From NCBI RefSeq assembly GCF_003855155.1, contig NZ_CP034073.1, positions 4,650,001-4,714,000 of the forward strand: DNA of 64,000 nucleotides, in the 5' to 3' direction. Under the pieces are notes generated by a model. That model saw nothing but the letters and a program-made list of their open reading frames with translations. It had not been told where the DNA came from and did not search any database. Numbering within the stretch: position 1 is the first letter of the stretch; each line of letters starts with the position of its first letter. The position numbers were made by a program, and so were the translations under genes. This DNA comes from Shewanella psychromarinicola (GTDB taxonomy: Bacteria; Pseudomonadota; Gammaproteobacteria; Enterobacterales; Shewanellaceae). Shown here piece after piece: positions 17,899 to 27,459 of this stretch.

Positions 17899-18282
17899 TT
17901 ATGCGAGTCGTTCAAAGATTTTATCTAACTTTTCTTTTAACGTAGCGGCGGTGAAAGGTTTTACTACATAACCATTTACACCTGCTTGCGCTGCAGCAAT
18001 AATTTGTTCACGCTTAGCTTCAGCGGTTACCATCAATACAGGTAAATGCTTTAACGAATCATCAGCACGAATGGCTCTAAGTAAATCAATACCTTGCATT
18101 CCAGGCATGTTCCAGTCTGTTACTACAAAATCAAAATCGCCTTTTTGTAACATTGGTAGGGCTGTTGAGCCATCATCTGCTTCTTGAGTATTATTATATC
18201 CCAAGTCTCGCAACAAGTTCTTAATGATACGCCTCATTGTTGAAAAATCGTCAACAATAAGAATCTTCATATTCTTGTCCAA
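17899..18282 (-). CDS. cheY: Chemotaxis response regulator CheY
   Basis: A single receiver domain of 127 residues that binds FliM when phosphorylated. Residues visible are the acidic pair in [12 protein letters not shown], the phospho-acceptor aspartate in [13 protein letters not shown], the conserved threonine in LMVTAEA and lysine in VVKPF. The start is called at a TTG (18282): GGAGG lies exactly five bases before it, whereas the first ATG at 18270 would be 17 bases away. The product then begins [12 protein letters not shown]. It follows fliA by 44 bases and begins the cheYZAB block. Confidence 0.94.
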   Translation of the reverse strand: MDKNMKILIVDDFSTMRRIIKNLLRDLGYNNTQEADDGSTALPMLQKGDFDFVVTDWNMPGMQGIDLLRAIRADDSLKHLPVLMVTAEAKREQIIAAAQAGVNGYVVKPFTAATLKEKLDKIFERLA

Positions 18283-18326
18283 GGTTTCCTCCGGTGAGCT
18301 GACTCTCGTTCGCTCTATATAAGTTA

Positions 18327-19046
18327 TTATTCTTGTGTCCAATGCTTGAGTTTGGCTTTTAACCTGAGCATTGCCTGACTTAATATCTGGCTTACTCGCG
18401 ATTCGCTAACGTCAAGGATTGCACCAATTTCTTTTAAATTTAATGCTTCGTCATAATATAACGACAGCACTAACGCATCTCTTTCTGACAATGTCTTAAT
18501 TGCTTCAACCAAAGCAGATTGAAATTGAATTTCAGCAAGCGAGTCAAAGGTTTCATCTGGCGATTCGTTGTCTGTGATTAACACATCTTGCGCAACACCA
18601 AGATCTTCTATACCGATGATTTTACCAACAGAAACATCATTTAAGATGTGATGGTATTCATCAAGCGACATATCAAGTTTTTCAGCAATTTCAGTATCGT
18701 GAGCATCACGTCCAAGTTTCTGCCCTAATTCATCAACCACTTGTGCAACCCGGCGATTATTACGATGAACTGAGCGTGGAACCCAGTCACCTCGGCGAAT
18801 TTCATCTATCATTGCACCACGAATTCGGATACCAGCAAAGGTTTCAAATTTGGCCCCTTTACTATCATCAAATTTTGATGAGGCCTCAAGCAACCCCATC
18901 ATCCCAGCTTGTAATAAGTCATCAAGTTGCACCGATGCTGGTAATCTTGCCAGCATATGATGAGCAATTTTTTTTACCAGCGGTGCATACTGTTCAACAA
19001 TAGATGTTTTGTTATCGAACTGAGTATACGCTGCGGCTTTATTCAC
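18327..19046 (-). CDS. fliA: Flagellar sigma factor FliA (sigma-28)
   Basis: A sigma factor of 239 residues, the same length as E. coli FliA. Region 2 is seen in [20 protein letters not shown] and [20 protein letters not shown]; region 4 in [27 protein letters not shown] (read in two parts) near the C-terminus. The start is the GTG at 19046, preceded by AAGGAAG; its GTGAATAA overlaps the flhG stop by eight bases. FliA transcribes late flagellar genes and is held by FlgM, encoded at 63409-63738. The promoters at 47316 and 63343 match its consensus. Confidence 0.96.
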   Translation of the reverse strand: MNKAAAYTQFDNKTSIVEQYAPLVKKIAHHMLARLPASVQLDDLLQAGMMGLLEASSKFDDSKGAKFETFAGIRIRGAMIDEIRRGDWVPRSVHRNNRRVAQVVDELGQKLGRDAHDTEIAEKLDMSLDEYHHILNDVSVGKIIGIEDLGVAQDVLITDNESPDETFDSLAEIQFQSALVEAIKTLSERDALVLSLYYDEALNLKEIGAILDVSESRVSQILSQAMLRLKAKLKHWTQE

Positions 19047-19920
19047 CCGTTCTTCCTTCTTGTATCGGTTTACGTTGTACAAGACGTTCAACAAAGAATT
19101 CTAAATGGCCGCCGGGCTGTTGTGGCACCGGCCAAGTCATAATTTTATTGGCTAATCCATGGTAAGCAATAGCTGAAGGAGATTTAGGATACGCTTCAAC
19201 AACTAACTTTTGCTTACGAACCGCTTTACGTAAATTCTCATCAAAGGGTATTGATGCAACCAACTCTAAAGCAACATCTAAAAATCTATCGGTCACTTTA
19301 CTCAGTTTTGCAAATAATTCCATACCTTCTCGCAAACTACGCACCATATTTGCCACAATTTTGAAGTGGAACACACCATGTTCACGACTTAAAATTTTAA
19401 TCAGCGCATAAGCATCGGTAATCGATGTCGGCTCGTCGCAAACAACAATTAATACATCCTGTGATGCACGAGAAAAACTCAGCACCATATCTGATATTCC
19501 GGCTGCAGTATCAACAATTAAAATATCGAACTGAGTACGCATTTCACTAAATGCACGGATAAGTCCAGCATGTTGTGCTTGCGTCAATTCTACCATCGCT
19601 TGAGAACCTGACGTAGCAGGAACAATACCGATCCCTTTAGGTCCGCGCACAATGATGTCATCTAATTCGGCATCACCGGACAAAACATGAGATAAATTTT
19701 TCTCAGCCCGTATCCCCAGCATGACATCGACGTTGGCTAACCCTAAATCGGCATCAAGTACTAATACGCGTTTGCCTTTTTCAGCTAATGCAACGGCGGT
19801 ATTAATTGACACACTGGTTTTGCCCACTCCGCCTTTACCACCGGATACGGCAATTACTTTAACTTTATCGTTATTTGGTTGATTCATCATACGTAAACCA
19901 CTTGCTTGATCCCGTGTCAT
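19039..19920 (-). CDS. flhG: Flagellar number regulator FlhG (FleN, MinD-like ATPase)
   Basis: A 293-residue MinD/ParA-type ATPase from ATG 19920, four bases after the flhF stop; longer in-frame starts at 19950 and 19992 would overlap flhF. Motifs are VIAVSGGKGGVGKTSVS (deviant Walker A, about 21-37), VLVLDADLGLANVDVMLG (about 52-69) and ILIVDTAAGISD (Walker B, about 127-138). FlhG restrains FlhF and FlrA to keep a single polar flagellum. The N-terminal MTRDQASGLRMMNQ matches the activation-helix (DQAxxLR) motif used by FlhG to stimulate FlhF GTPase activity. Confidence 0.95.
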   Translation of the reverse strand: MTRDQASGLRMMNQPNNDKVKVIAVSGGKGGVGKTSVSINTAVALAEKGKRVLVLDADLGLANVDVMLGIRAEKNLSHVLSGDAELDDIIVRGPKGIGIVPATSGSQAMVELTQAQHAGLIRAFSEMRTQFDILIVDTAAGISDMVLSFSRASQDVLIVVCDEPTSITDAYALIKILSREHGVFHFKIVANMVRSLREGMELFAKLSKVTDRFLDVALELVASIPFDENLRKAVRKQKLVVEAYPKSPSAIAYHGLANKIMTWPVPQQPGGHLEFFVERLVQRKPIQEGRTGE

Positions 19921-19924
19921 AACT

Positions 19925-21310
19925 TTACTCAAATGCATAGGCGTTGTCATTAGACCACGCTGTGTCTTGTGACGATTGTTGTTCTGTTTCATTTAATGCC
20001 GCCAGAGCCTGCTTAGCCAACTCTAGGGTATCAGCCACTTTCATGTCCTCAGGAACACGTTGGCCGTCAGTAACATAGCTCAATGGTAACTCATTTTGAA
20101 TCAATACGCTCAAAGCACCTGCAATTGATATTGATTCATCTAACTTGGTTAAAATCGCACCCGCTAATGGGATCCGTTTAAAATGCTCAACCGCATCTTG
20201 CAATACGCGACGTTGACCGGTCGCCGACAAGACTAAGTAGCTCCTAATTGGAATTCTACTATTGGCTGTTAAATTATCTAATTGCTGATATAAACGCATA
20301 TCTCGCTGCCCCATACCCGCCGTATCAATTAACACTAACTTACGATTTCTAAACTGATAAAGAATTTGTTCTAATTCAGTTAAATCATGAGCTTGTTTAA
20401 CCGGACAGCCCATTATTTTGCCATAAGTGGCTAATTGCTCATAGGCGCCAATACGGTAATGATCTGTGGTAATCAATGCTACCTGCTCTGGTCCATGATG
20501 GGCGGCAAATCGGGCGGCAATTTTAGCTAAAGAAGTCGTTTTACCAACACCCGTAGGACCCACAAATGCCACAACACCACCCCGTTTGACAATATCATCG
20601 CCTTGGTTGTCGAGTAAGTTGGCTAAACTTTGCGGTAATGCGCGCACTAAATCTGCTGGGGTGTAATGTTGGCTTAATCCCGCTAGTTTAGCAGCTACTG
20701 CCGGAGAAAACTCTGCGGCAATCAATTTACTTTCAAGCATTGCTCCCACAGGATCGGTGCGCTTTTTTTGGTCTTTCATTAACGATGAAACTTGATGAGT
20801 TAATAAGCTACGTAATGAAGCCATTTCTTCACGCAGATCATCCATATCGCCTGAGTGGTTTTTATTATTTTTTGTTGGTTTGTCAGAGACGGATTGCGGT
20901 GGCAAGTTCGACGCGGGTTTAGCCGACTTTGCACCTTGTAATTGGCGAGCCCATTCAGGTAACTCTGGCTCGTCTTGTTGCACGGACATTTGTTGTGTCA
21001 TGCGATTGTGTTGTTTTTCAAGTAATGCCTGTAACGAATCTGCTGCCGCAGGAGGATTGACCTTCGATTGGGCTTTTATGGCAGGTTTAGCGCCTAAAGA
21101 CACCTTGTCTTCGCTCACATCCATAAAACCCGTGGTCGGCGCTTGTGAAGCGATAGCGGCTTTAGGTTCGTCATAATCTACAGCAGCGACAATCTCGATT
21201 CCGCCAGTGACTTTTTTATTCGACATAATGACAGCGTCAGAACCCAACATTTCTTTTACTTGAGCCAATGCCGCGCGCATATCTTTGGCAAAAAATCGTT
21301 TAATTTTCAC
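19925..21310 (-). CDS. flhF: SRP-type GTPase FlhF, polar flagellum placement
   Basis: A 461-residue protein. The basic N-terminal B domain (MKIKRFFAKDMRAALAQVKE) is followed by a long variable linker (about 60-190), an N domain and an SRP-like G domain. G-domain motifs are VAFVGPTGVGKTTSLAKIAA (about 244-263), TTDHYRIGAYEQL (about 275-287), LIDTAGMGQRD (about 327-337) and TKLDES (about 387-392). FlhF marks the pole where the first MS-ring assembles. It is coupled to flhG downstream and follows flhA by 29 bases. Confidence 0.95.
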   Translation of the reverse strand: MKIKRFFAKDMRAALAQVKEMLGSDAVIMSNKKVTGGIEIVAAVDYDEPKAAIASQAPTTGFMDVSEDKVSLGAKPAIKAQSKVNPPAAADSLQALLEKQHNRMTQQMSVQQDEPELPEWARQLQGAKSAKPASNLPPQSVSDKPTKNNKNHSGDMDDLREEMASLRSLLTHQVSSLMKDQKKRTDPVGAMLESKLIAAEFSPAVAAKLAGLSQHYTPADLVRALPQSLANLLDNQGDDIVKRGGVVAFVGPTGVGKTTSLAKIAARFAAHHGPEQVALITTDHYRIGAYEQLATYGKIMGCPVKQAHDLTELEQILYQFRNRKLVLIDTAGMGQRDMRLYQQLDNLTANSRIPIRSYLVLSATGQRRVLQDAVEHFKRIPLAGAILTKLDESISIAGALSVLIQNELPLSYVTDGQRVPEDMKVADTLELAKQALAALNETEQQSSQDTAWSNDNAYAFE

Positions 21311-21339
21311 TTATGCACCTCTATAAACTGACGTTATCA

Positions 21340-23439
21340 CTATTGGCCTACAGCAGAAACAATTCTAATTTGTTTCTCGTCCGGTATTTCTTGGTAAGAA
21401 ATCACGCGTAAATTGGGAATAGTGTATTTAACAAATCGTGACAGCGTTGACCTGAGCATGCCAGATGTCAATAAAATGGCTGGTTGTCCTACCATTTCTT
21501 GCTTCTGTGCAGCGTCTAATAATGACTGTTGCATACGCTCTGCAAGACCCGGTTCAATATTAGGACCTTCACCGCCGGTCGCCTGCATAGACTTATGCAA
21601 CATCTGTTCCAACTCTGGCGCCAATGTAATGACGGGGATTTCAAGTTCTGGTCCAGAGATTTCTTGCACTATCATACGTTTTAGCGCAATCCGCACTGCT
21701 GCGGTTAATACTTCGGTGTCATTACTCTTGGTGCCGTATTCTAACAAGGTTTGCACTATGGTGCGTAAATCACGTACCGATACCCCTTCATTGAGTAGGT
21801 TTTGCATCACTTTAACCACAGATCCCAGCGGCATAATATCGGGAACAAAACCATCGACTAATTTAGGTGAGTTTTTGCCCAACATGTCTATTAACTGCTG
21901 CACTTCTTCATAACCTAACAGCTTGGCCGCATTATTACTGAGTAATTGGCTGATATGTGTCGCCACAACCGTTGCGGTATCGACGACGGTATAGCCTAAT
22001 GTTTGTGCCTGTTCACGTTGCTCTGGGGCTATCCATACCGCCTCTAAACCAAAAGCGGGGTCGTGAGTTTCAATGCCATCAAGCTTACCGTAAACTTGGC
22101 CTGGATTAATCGCTAACTCGCAATCATGTCTCACTTCTGCCTCACCGACCACCACGCCCATTAACGAAATGCGATACGCATTAGGGGATAAATCCAAATT
22201 GTCACGAATATGCACCGCTGGCACTAAAAAACCTAACTCTTGTGACAATTTCTTACGTACGCCTTTGATCCTGCCTAATAATTCACCACCTTGAGACTTG
22301 TCGACTAATGGAATTAGGCGATAACCAACCTCAAGCCCTATGGTATCAACATGGCGTACATCGTCCCAACTTAACTCTTTAGGTTCTTTATTCTTAGTCT
22401 CAACCGGCCCTTTTGTGGCTAAGGTAAGTGCAGCTTGTTTATTGTCAACATTACGCTTGTAAACAAAGTACGCGGCAGCTGCGGTAATGGCTGCGAAAGT
22501 CAAAAACGCAAAATGAGGCATACCTGGCACAACACCCATGACAAATAATAATCCAGCAGCAATGGCTAATGATTTATGACTGTCAAACATCTGACTGAAC
22601 ATCATTTGGCCCATATCGCCTGACTCGTTTTGACGAGTCACCAATAAAGCCGCGGCAATGGATAATAATAAACCGGGGATCTGCGCGACTAAACCATCAC
22701 CAATGGTTAATAACGTATAAATTTCTACGGCGCTAGAAAAATCGAGATCGTGCTGCACAATACCAATAATAAAGCCACCTAAGATATTGATGACTAAGAT
22801 CATAATACCGGCGATAGCATCACCTTTTACAAATTTTGACGCCCCGTCCATCGCACCATAAAAGTCAGCTTCTCGGGTCACTTCTTCACGGCGAATACCG
22901 GCTTGTTCTTGGGTCAGCGTACCGGCATTTAAATCGGCATCAATGGCCATTTGCTTACCTGGCATGGCATCTAAGGTAAAGCGAGCGCTTACCTCAGAAA
23001 TACGCCCCGCACCTTTGGTCACTACCGCAAAGTTAATGATGATCAAGATAAGGAATACCACTAAACCGACAGCATAGTTACCCCCAATCACCACTGAGCC
23101 GAACGCTTCGATCACTTTACCAGCGGCATCACCACCATTATGGCCTTCGAGCAATACAATCCGGGTAGAGGCAACGTTAAGGGCAAGCCTTAATAACGTA
23201 GCCACCAGTAATACGGTAGGAAATGCAGCAAAATCAAGAGGTCTATCCGTATAAATGGCAACGAGTAGTACGACTAAAGCTAAAGCAATATTGAATGAAA
23301 ATAGGATGTCGAGCAAAAAAGCTGGAATGGGCAACACCACCATTCCAAGCGCCGCGAGCACGATTAAAGGCGTACCAATGCCCTTAAATGTCGACGGTCT
23401 TATTTGTTTAAATTGCCCGAAAGCGGCTTTTGCATCCAT
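21340..23439 (-). CDS. flhA: Flagellar type III export gate protein FlhA
   Basis: A protein of 699 residues from ATG 23439; an in-frame TTG nine bases earlier would sit inside the AAGGG ribosome site, so it is rejected. Eight hydrophobic helices occupy about 20-320, with the conserved cytoplasmic FHIPEP loop (GRISEVSARFTLDAMPGKQM, about 148-167). The rest is the large cytosolic domain that docks chaperone-substrate complexes and forms the nonameric ring. It heads the flhA-flhF-flhG-fliA unit, and its own sigma-54 box lies 68 bases upstream. Confidence 0.96.
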   Translation of the reverse strand: MDAKAAFGQFKQIRPSTFKGIGTPLIVLAALGMVVLPIPAFLLDILFSFNIALALVVLLVAIYTDRPLDFAAFPTVLLVATLLRLALNVASTRIVLLEGHNGGDAAGKVIEAFGSVVIGGNYAVGLVVFLILIIINFAVVTKGAGRISEVSARFTLDAMPGKQMAIDADLNAGTLTQEQAGIRREEVTREADFYGAMDGASKFVKGDAIAGIMILVINILGGFIIGIVQHDLDFSSAVEIYTLLTIGDGLVAQIPGLLLSIAAALLVTRQNESGDMGQMMFSQMFDSHKSLAIAAGLLFVMGVVPGMPHFAFLTFAAITAAAAYFVYKRNVDNKQAALTLATKGPVETKNKEPKELSWDDVRHVDTIGLEVGYRLIPLVDKSQGGELLGRIKGVRKKLSQELGFLVPAVHIRDNLDLSPNAYRISLMGVVVGEAEVRHDCELAINPGQVYGKLDGIETHDPAFGLEAVWIAPEQREQAQTLGYTVVDTATVVATHISQLLSNNAAKLLGYEEVQQLIDMLGKNSPKLVDGFVPDIMPLGSVVKVMQNLLNEGVSVRDLRTIVQTLLEYGTKSNDTEVLTAAVRIALKRMIVQEISGPELEIPVITLAPELEQMLHKSMQATGGEGPNIEPGLAERMQQSLLDAAQKQEMVGQPAILLTSGMLRSTLSRFVKYTIPNLRVISYQEIPDEKQIRIVSAVGQ

Positions 23440-23506
23440 TGAGGTCAACCCTTCATGTAGTCTATTGCGAAATAATGTACTGTTATTTGACGCTAATAGA
23501 CTGACG

Positions 23507-23523
23507 AAGCAAAAACTAAGCCA
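23507..23523 (-). promoter_or_regulatory. Sigma-54 promoter for flhA
   Basis: On the minus strand the sequence reads TGGCTT-AGTTT-TTGCTT, with GG and GC exactly ten bases apart. The -12 box is consensus; the -24 box keeps TGGC. It lies in the 125-base gap between flhA and flhB. Confidence 0.75.
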
Positions 23524-23573
23524 AAACTAAGACAGAGGGAGTCATTTAACGACATAAGCGAATTGAGTGGCGA

Positions 23574-24707
23574 TTAATGCTTCAAATCATCAGGAATGGG
23601 CTGACTAAGTGGGATAGCTTTAGGACGACGACCTTTACCTTTTTGATATTGCCTAAGCTGAAATACATAGGCAAGTACTTGTGCGACCGCGGTAAATAAG
23701 CCTTCTGGCACTTGTTGATCAATCTTAGTGGTGTGGTAAATAGCACGAGCTAATGGCGGGGCCGATACAATAGCAACATTATGTTCGCGAGCAATTTCAC
23801 GTATTCTAAAGGCAACGTCATCGACACCTTTGGCGATTAAAAATGGCGCAGAAGAGCGACTTACATCGTATTTTACCGCCACAGCATAATGCTCTGGGTT
23901 AACCACAATCACATCAGCGTTAGGCACTTCGGTCATCATACGCCGTTGCGCCATCTCCTGCTGCATTTGTCTAATTTTGCCTTTAACTTCAGGCTTACCT
24001 TCAGAATCTTTATACTCATCTTTAATTTCTTGCTTGGTCATTTTTAATTGTTTCTTGTGATTCCAAATTTGAAATGGCACATCAATAATAACAATCAATA
24101 ACATCGAACTGCACAGTACGATAAACATCCAAATGAGCAACTCTAAAGAATGATAGACATTGCCAGGTAAGTGATCGCTAGACAGGGTCAAAATATCAAT
24201 GAAATAAAATCTTAGTAGGAAGTAAGCGGATAATGCCACCACCGCAAATTTAGCAATACCTTTAGTCAGTTCAACCAATGCTTGGGTACCAAACATACGC
24301 TTAAAACCGTTCATGGGGTTTAACTTACTGCCTTTAGGCATAAAGGCTTTGACTGAAAAAGAGATCCCACCTAAAACAATATTGCCCAAAAAAGCCACAA
24401 ATGCCAGTAAAGCAATAAAGCTAATTAACGGCCCAGCAAGCTCGTTCCCCACTACGCCCCATACACGAAACATGGAGTTGGTATCAAAAATTTGGTCGCG
24501 TTCCATGGTAAATAGTTGTTTCATTATGGTATGGATACCTTTGGCAATAGCCGGTCCTGTCATCGAAAATCCAACCGATGCGGCCAATAATACTGCTGCG
24601 GTACCTAATTCTTTAGAACGGGCGACTTGGCCTTTTTCACGGGCTTGTTCAAGTCGCTTCTCGGTGGGTTCTTCATCGCGTTCTTGACTACTGTCATTTT
24701 CTGCCAT
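23574..24707 (-). CDS. flhB: Flagellar export switch protein FlhB
   Basis: A 377-residue integral membrane protein with four helices (about 35-55, 90-115, 145-170, 185-212) and a cytoplasmic domain that controls the switch from rod/hook to filament export. The N-terminal EKRLEQAREKGQVARSKEL matches the family. The autocleavage loop reads NPEH (270-273) in the context ADVIVVNPEHYAVAVKYD, instead of the usual NPTH; Asn-Pro, between which cleavage occurs, is kept. It follows fliR by nine bases and ends the fliLMNOPQR-flhB run. Confidence 0.95.
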   Translation of the reverse strand: MAENDSSQERDEEPTEKRLEQAREKGQVARSKELGTAAVLLAASVGFSMTGPAIAKGIHTIMKQLFTMERDQIFDTNSMFRVWGVVGNELAGPLISFIALLAFVAFLGNIVLGGISFSVKAFMPKGSKLNPMNGFKRMFGTQALVELTKGIAKFAVVALSAYFLLRFYFIDILTLSSDHLPGNVYHSLELLIWMFIVLCSSMLLIVIIDVPFQIWNHKKQLKMTKQEIKDEYKDSEGKPEVKGKIRQMQQEMAQRRMMTEVPNADVIVVNPEHYAVAVKYDVSRSSAPFLIAKGVDDVAFRIREIAREHNVAIVSAPPLARAIYHTTKIDQQVPEGLFTAVAQVLAYVFQLRQYQKGKGRRPKAIPLSQPIPDDLKH

Positions 24708-24716
24708 CTGTGCCCC

Positions 24717-25520
24717 CTAAAATACCACTGAGCCATCACGTTGACATTCAAGCTGCAGCACATCACACATAAGTAGTTGCGCAGCCGACCAAACTTCATC
24801 AAAATGCGCCATAATCGGTCCCAATGTTAACCACAAAATCAGCAAACCACAGACCATGGTAACTGGGAAACCAATAGAGAAAATATTCAACTGCGGCGAT
24901 GCGCGAGTCATTACACCAAAGGATAAGTTAATTAATAACAAGGCAGTAATAGCTGAGATTGACATTGTCAGCGCAGCGCCAAACATGAAACCGCCCCAAT
25001 CGGCAAGGGCGCGATAATTGGCGATTGATATACCTTGATTTGATATCGGAATGGTTTCAAAACTCGCCACCAGCATCCGAAACATCAATAAATGGCCGTC
25101 AACAGCCAAAAAGATAAGCGTTGCCAATAACAAAAATAAGTTACCCACTACGGGTGTTTGCGCCCCAGAACCAGGATCAACCATTGAAGCAAAACCTAAA
25201 CTGGTCTGCATACCAATAATTTGCCCTGTTAACACAAAGGTTTGCATGGCCATTAAGGTCACAAAACCCATTGTCACCCCAATTAATATTTGCTGAACAA
25301 TCACAAAAACGGAACTTAATGCCAGTAATTCGACATTTACAACTGGGGGTAAAATAGGTGCAACAGCCACGGTAATGGCCACGGATAACAAGAGTCGAAC
25401 CCTAGCCGGCGTGGTATTTGCGCCAAAGACCACCATCACCATGAGCATGGATGAAATACGAAAAAACGGCAAAAGATAAGCAGCAATTGTTTGACTGATT
25501 TCATCAAACAAAATATCCAT
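24717..25520 (-). CDS. fliR: Flagellar type III export gate protein FliR
   Basis: A 267-residue, very hydrophobic protein with about six helices, typical of FliR (about 260). Family marks are FFRISSMLMVMVVFG near 20-34, PARVRLLLSVAITVAVAP near 38-55 and GFASMVDPGSG near 117-127. FliR forms the core export channel with FliP and FliQ. It follows fliQ by three bases. Confidence 0.95.
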   Translation of the reverse strand: MDILFDEISQTIAAYLLPFFRISSMLMVMVVFGANTTPARVRLLLSVAITVAVAPILPPVVNVELLALSSVFVIVQQILIGVTMGFVTLMAMQTFVLTGQIIGMQTSLGFASMVDPGSGAQTPVVGNLFLLLATLIFLAVDGHLLMFRMLVASFETIPISNQGISIANYRALADWGGFMFGAALTMSISAITALLLINLSFGVMTRASPQLNIFSIGFPVTMVCGLLILWLTLGPIMAHFDEVWSAAQLLMCDVLQLECQRDGSVVF

Positions 25521-25523
25521 AAC

Positions 25524-25793
25524 TTACCCTATCACTTGTGGAATGAGATTCACCATCTCGAAAAAGAAATCCATCATGGTTTGCACCAGCCAATGGCCTA
25601 AGTACATCAACGCGAATAACGTCATCATTAAACGCGGTAAAAAGCTTAAGGTTTGCTCGTTAATGGAGGTCGCGGCCTGAAACACCGCCACAATTAAACC
25701 GACAAATAAGCCGGGCAAAATAATCGCTGCCACGATCAGTACGATAACGGACAATGCTTCTCGAAAAACATCAACTAGCGATTCTGGAGACAT
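25524..25793 (-). CDS. fliQ: Flagellar type III export gate protein FliQ
   Basis: An 89-residue protein with two hydrophobic hairpin helices (about 16-38 and 50-75), the standard FliQ size and layout. PGLFVGLIVAVFQAATSINEQT, read in two parts at about 26-47, is the diagnostic segment. It completes the FliP5Q4R1 channel. It lies twelve bases after fliP and three before fliR. Confidence 0.95.
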   Translation of the reverse strand: MSPESLVDVFREALSVIVLIVAAIILPGLFVGLIVAVFQAATSINEQTLSFLPRLMMTLFALMYLGHWLVQTMMDFFFEMVNLIPQVIG

Positions 25794-25805
25794 AACTTTA
25801 GCGCC

Positions 25806-26567
25806 TTATATTCCAAAGCTGTTCGCTAAAGTCCCCATGACAAGACCCCAACCATCAACGAGTACAAACAACATAATTTTAAACGGTAATGACACGATCA
25901 TCGGTGACAACATCATCATACCCATAGCCATCAAAATACTGGCGACAACCAAATCGAGGACTAAAAAGGGCACAAACAACATAAAACCTATTTGAAATGC
26001 CGTTTTAAGCTCGCTGGTGATAAATGCAGGGATCACCACACTAATAGGCGTTTGTTCTGGAGATTGAATATCTTTATATCCGGATATTTCGATGAAGGTT
26101 TGTAAATCGGTGGTCCTAACTTGCGACAGCATAAATGATTTAATAGGCTCTTTTCCAACATCATAAGCCTGAGTTAATGTTAACGTTTCATTAATATAAG
26201 GCTCTACAGCTTCAGCATAAATTTTATCGAATACCGGCGCCATAATAAAGAAAGTCATAAACAAACTAATCCCAATCAGCACTTGATTCGACGGTGTTTG
26301 CTGTAACCCTAAAGCTTGTCTTAATATCGATAACACCACAATAATACGGGTAAAGGAGGTGAGCATTATCACCATCGCAGGGATAAAACTCATTGCTGTC
26401 ATTAGCAATAAAATCTGCATGGTTACCGAATATTCAGTTGTTCCATCTGCAGCTGTGGTGACCGTTAACGCAGGTAACACCCCGTCTTGTGCCATTGCTG
26501 AGGGCGATAAAACCAATGCCACTAGCGCCATTACCGCCAACACCAACACGCTTGTGTACTTATTCAT
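25806..26567 (-). CDS. fliP: Flagellar type III export gate protein FliP
   Basis: A 253-residue protein with a cleavable N-terminal signal ([26 protein letters not shown], read in two parts, cut after SAMA) and four membrane helices. Family motifs are [20 protein letters not shown] (about 59-78), [17 protein letters not shown] (about 83-99) and the C-terminal [16 protein letters not shown]. The ATG overlaps the fliO stop by one base (TAATG). Confidence 0.96.
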   Translation of the reverse strand: MNKYTSVLVLAVMALVALVLSPSAMAQDGVLPALTVTTAADGTTEYSVTMQILLLMTAMSFIPAMVIMLTSFTRIIVVLSILRQALGLQQTPSNQVLIGISLFMTFFIMAPVFDKIYAEAVEPYINETLTLTQAYDVGKEPIKSFMLSQVRTTDLQTFIEISGYKDIQSPEQTPISVVIPAFITSELKTAFQIGFMLFVPFLVLDLVVASILMAMGMMMLSPMIVSLPFKIMLFVLVDGWGLVMGTLANSFGI

Positions 26568-26977
26568 TATTGCTGTTCCTTGGCTTGTTTTAGGCGACTG
26601 GCAAACGAAGAAATAGGAACATCGACGGAGGTGGCTAACTTATCAATAATATTAATTTGTTGCGAGGTCACACCAAGAAGATATTGTTGGCCGTTGACCT
26701 CCACCAGTACGACTTTCTCACGCTGGCCTATAGGGGTAACGGCAATTGTTTTAATCACACCGCCATTTGAAGGCACTAATTTAAGCCGTTTGACAATGTA
26801 AGCTAACAAAAAGATAAGCGCTAATACGGCAATTAACCCACCAACCATATTGGCTAATGTTGCGGCATTAGACACTTCAGAGGGATGAGCTAACGGGTTA
26901 TTCGTTAGAGTGCTAGACACTTCAGGGGCGCTCAATGCCTCACTCATGACGCTGAGCATTAGTATCACATTAGCCAC
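26567..26977 (-). CDS. fliO: Flagellar biosynthesis protein FliO
   Basis: A 136-residue protein with an N-terminal signal-like segment, one membrane helix at about 43-65 ([20 protein letters not shown]) and a cytoplasmic domain with the FliO core [19 protein letters not shown]. FliO helps assemble the FliP ring. It follows fliN by 88 bases and is coupled to fliP. Confidence 0.92.
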   Translation of the reverse strand: MANVILMLSVMSEALSAPEVSSTLTNNPLAHPSEVSNAATLANMVGGLIAVLALIFLLAYIVKRLKLVPSNGGVIKTIAVTPIGQREKVVLVEVNGQQYLLGVTSQQINIIDKLATSVDVPISSFASRLKQAKEQQ

Positions 26978-27065
26978 TGCTATTCCTTGTAATGTGTAAC
27001 CAAATCAGCAAAGATCAACACTATCCCAACCTTTGCTATATTATTGTTTTATTTAGTTAATCGAG

Positions 27066-27449
27066 TTATTTAAGTTTTTTGATCCGTTCTGTCTGGCTAA
27101 TAACATCCGTCAAACGGATACCAAACTTATCATTAACGACCACCACTTCACCATGGGCAATCAAGGTTCCATTGACCATCACGTCCAGTGGCTCACCCGC
27201 TACACGGTCAAGTTCGACCACCGAACCTTGATTCAGCTGAAGTAGATTACGGATGCTGATAAAACTGCGTCCCACTTCCATAGAAATGGTCACCGGAATA
27301 TCTAATATGCCATCTAACTTTGCCGCTTCTTCTTTAGAAATAGGTTTGGAATCATCGACTAACTCATCAAGCTCAACTTGTTCCGCTTCTTCTATAGCCT
27401 GCTCAGCCATTGCGGCAGCCCAGTCATCGCCTGTATCTTCTGTGCTCAT
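27066..27449 (-). CDS. fliN: Flagellar motor switch protein FliN
   Basis: A 127-residue protein. After an acidic, Glu-rich N-terminal 40 residues comes the SpoA domain (about 50-125): VTISMEVGRSFISIRNLLQL, LDRVAGEPLDVMVNG, GEVVVVNDKFGIRLTDVIS. It forms the lower C-ring with FliM. It starts ten bases after fliM. Confidence 0.96.
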   Translation of the reverse strand: MSTEDTGDDWAAAMAEQAIEEAEQVELDELVDDSKPISKEEAAKLDGILDIPVTISMEVGRSFISIRNLLQLNQGSVVELDRVAGEPLDVMVNGTLIAHGEVVVVNDKFGIRLTDVISQTERIKKLK

Positions 27450-27459
27450 TTACTTCACC

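Noticed and set aside
18211..18270. ATG at 18270 as the cheY start
   Set aside because: It would be 17 bases from the GGAGG; the TTG at 18282 has ideal spacing.
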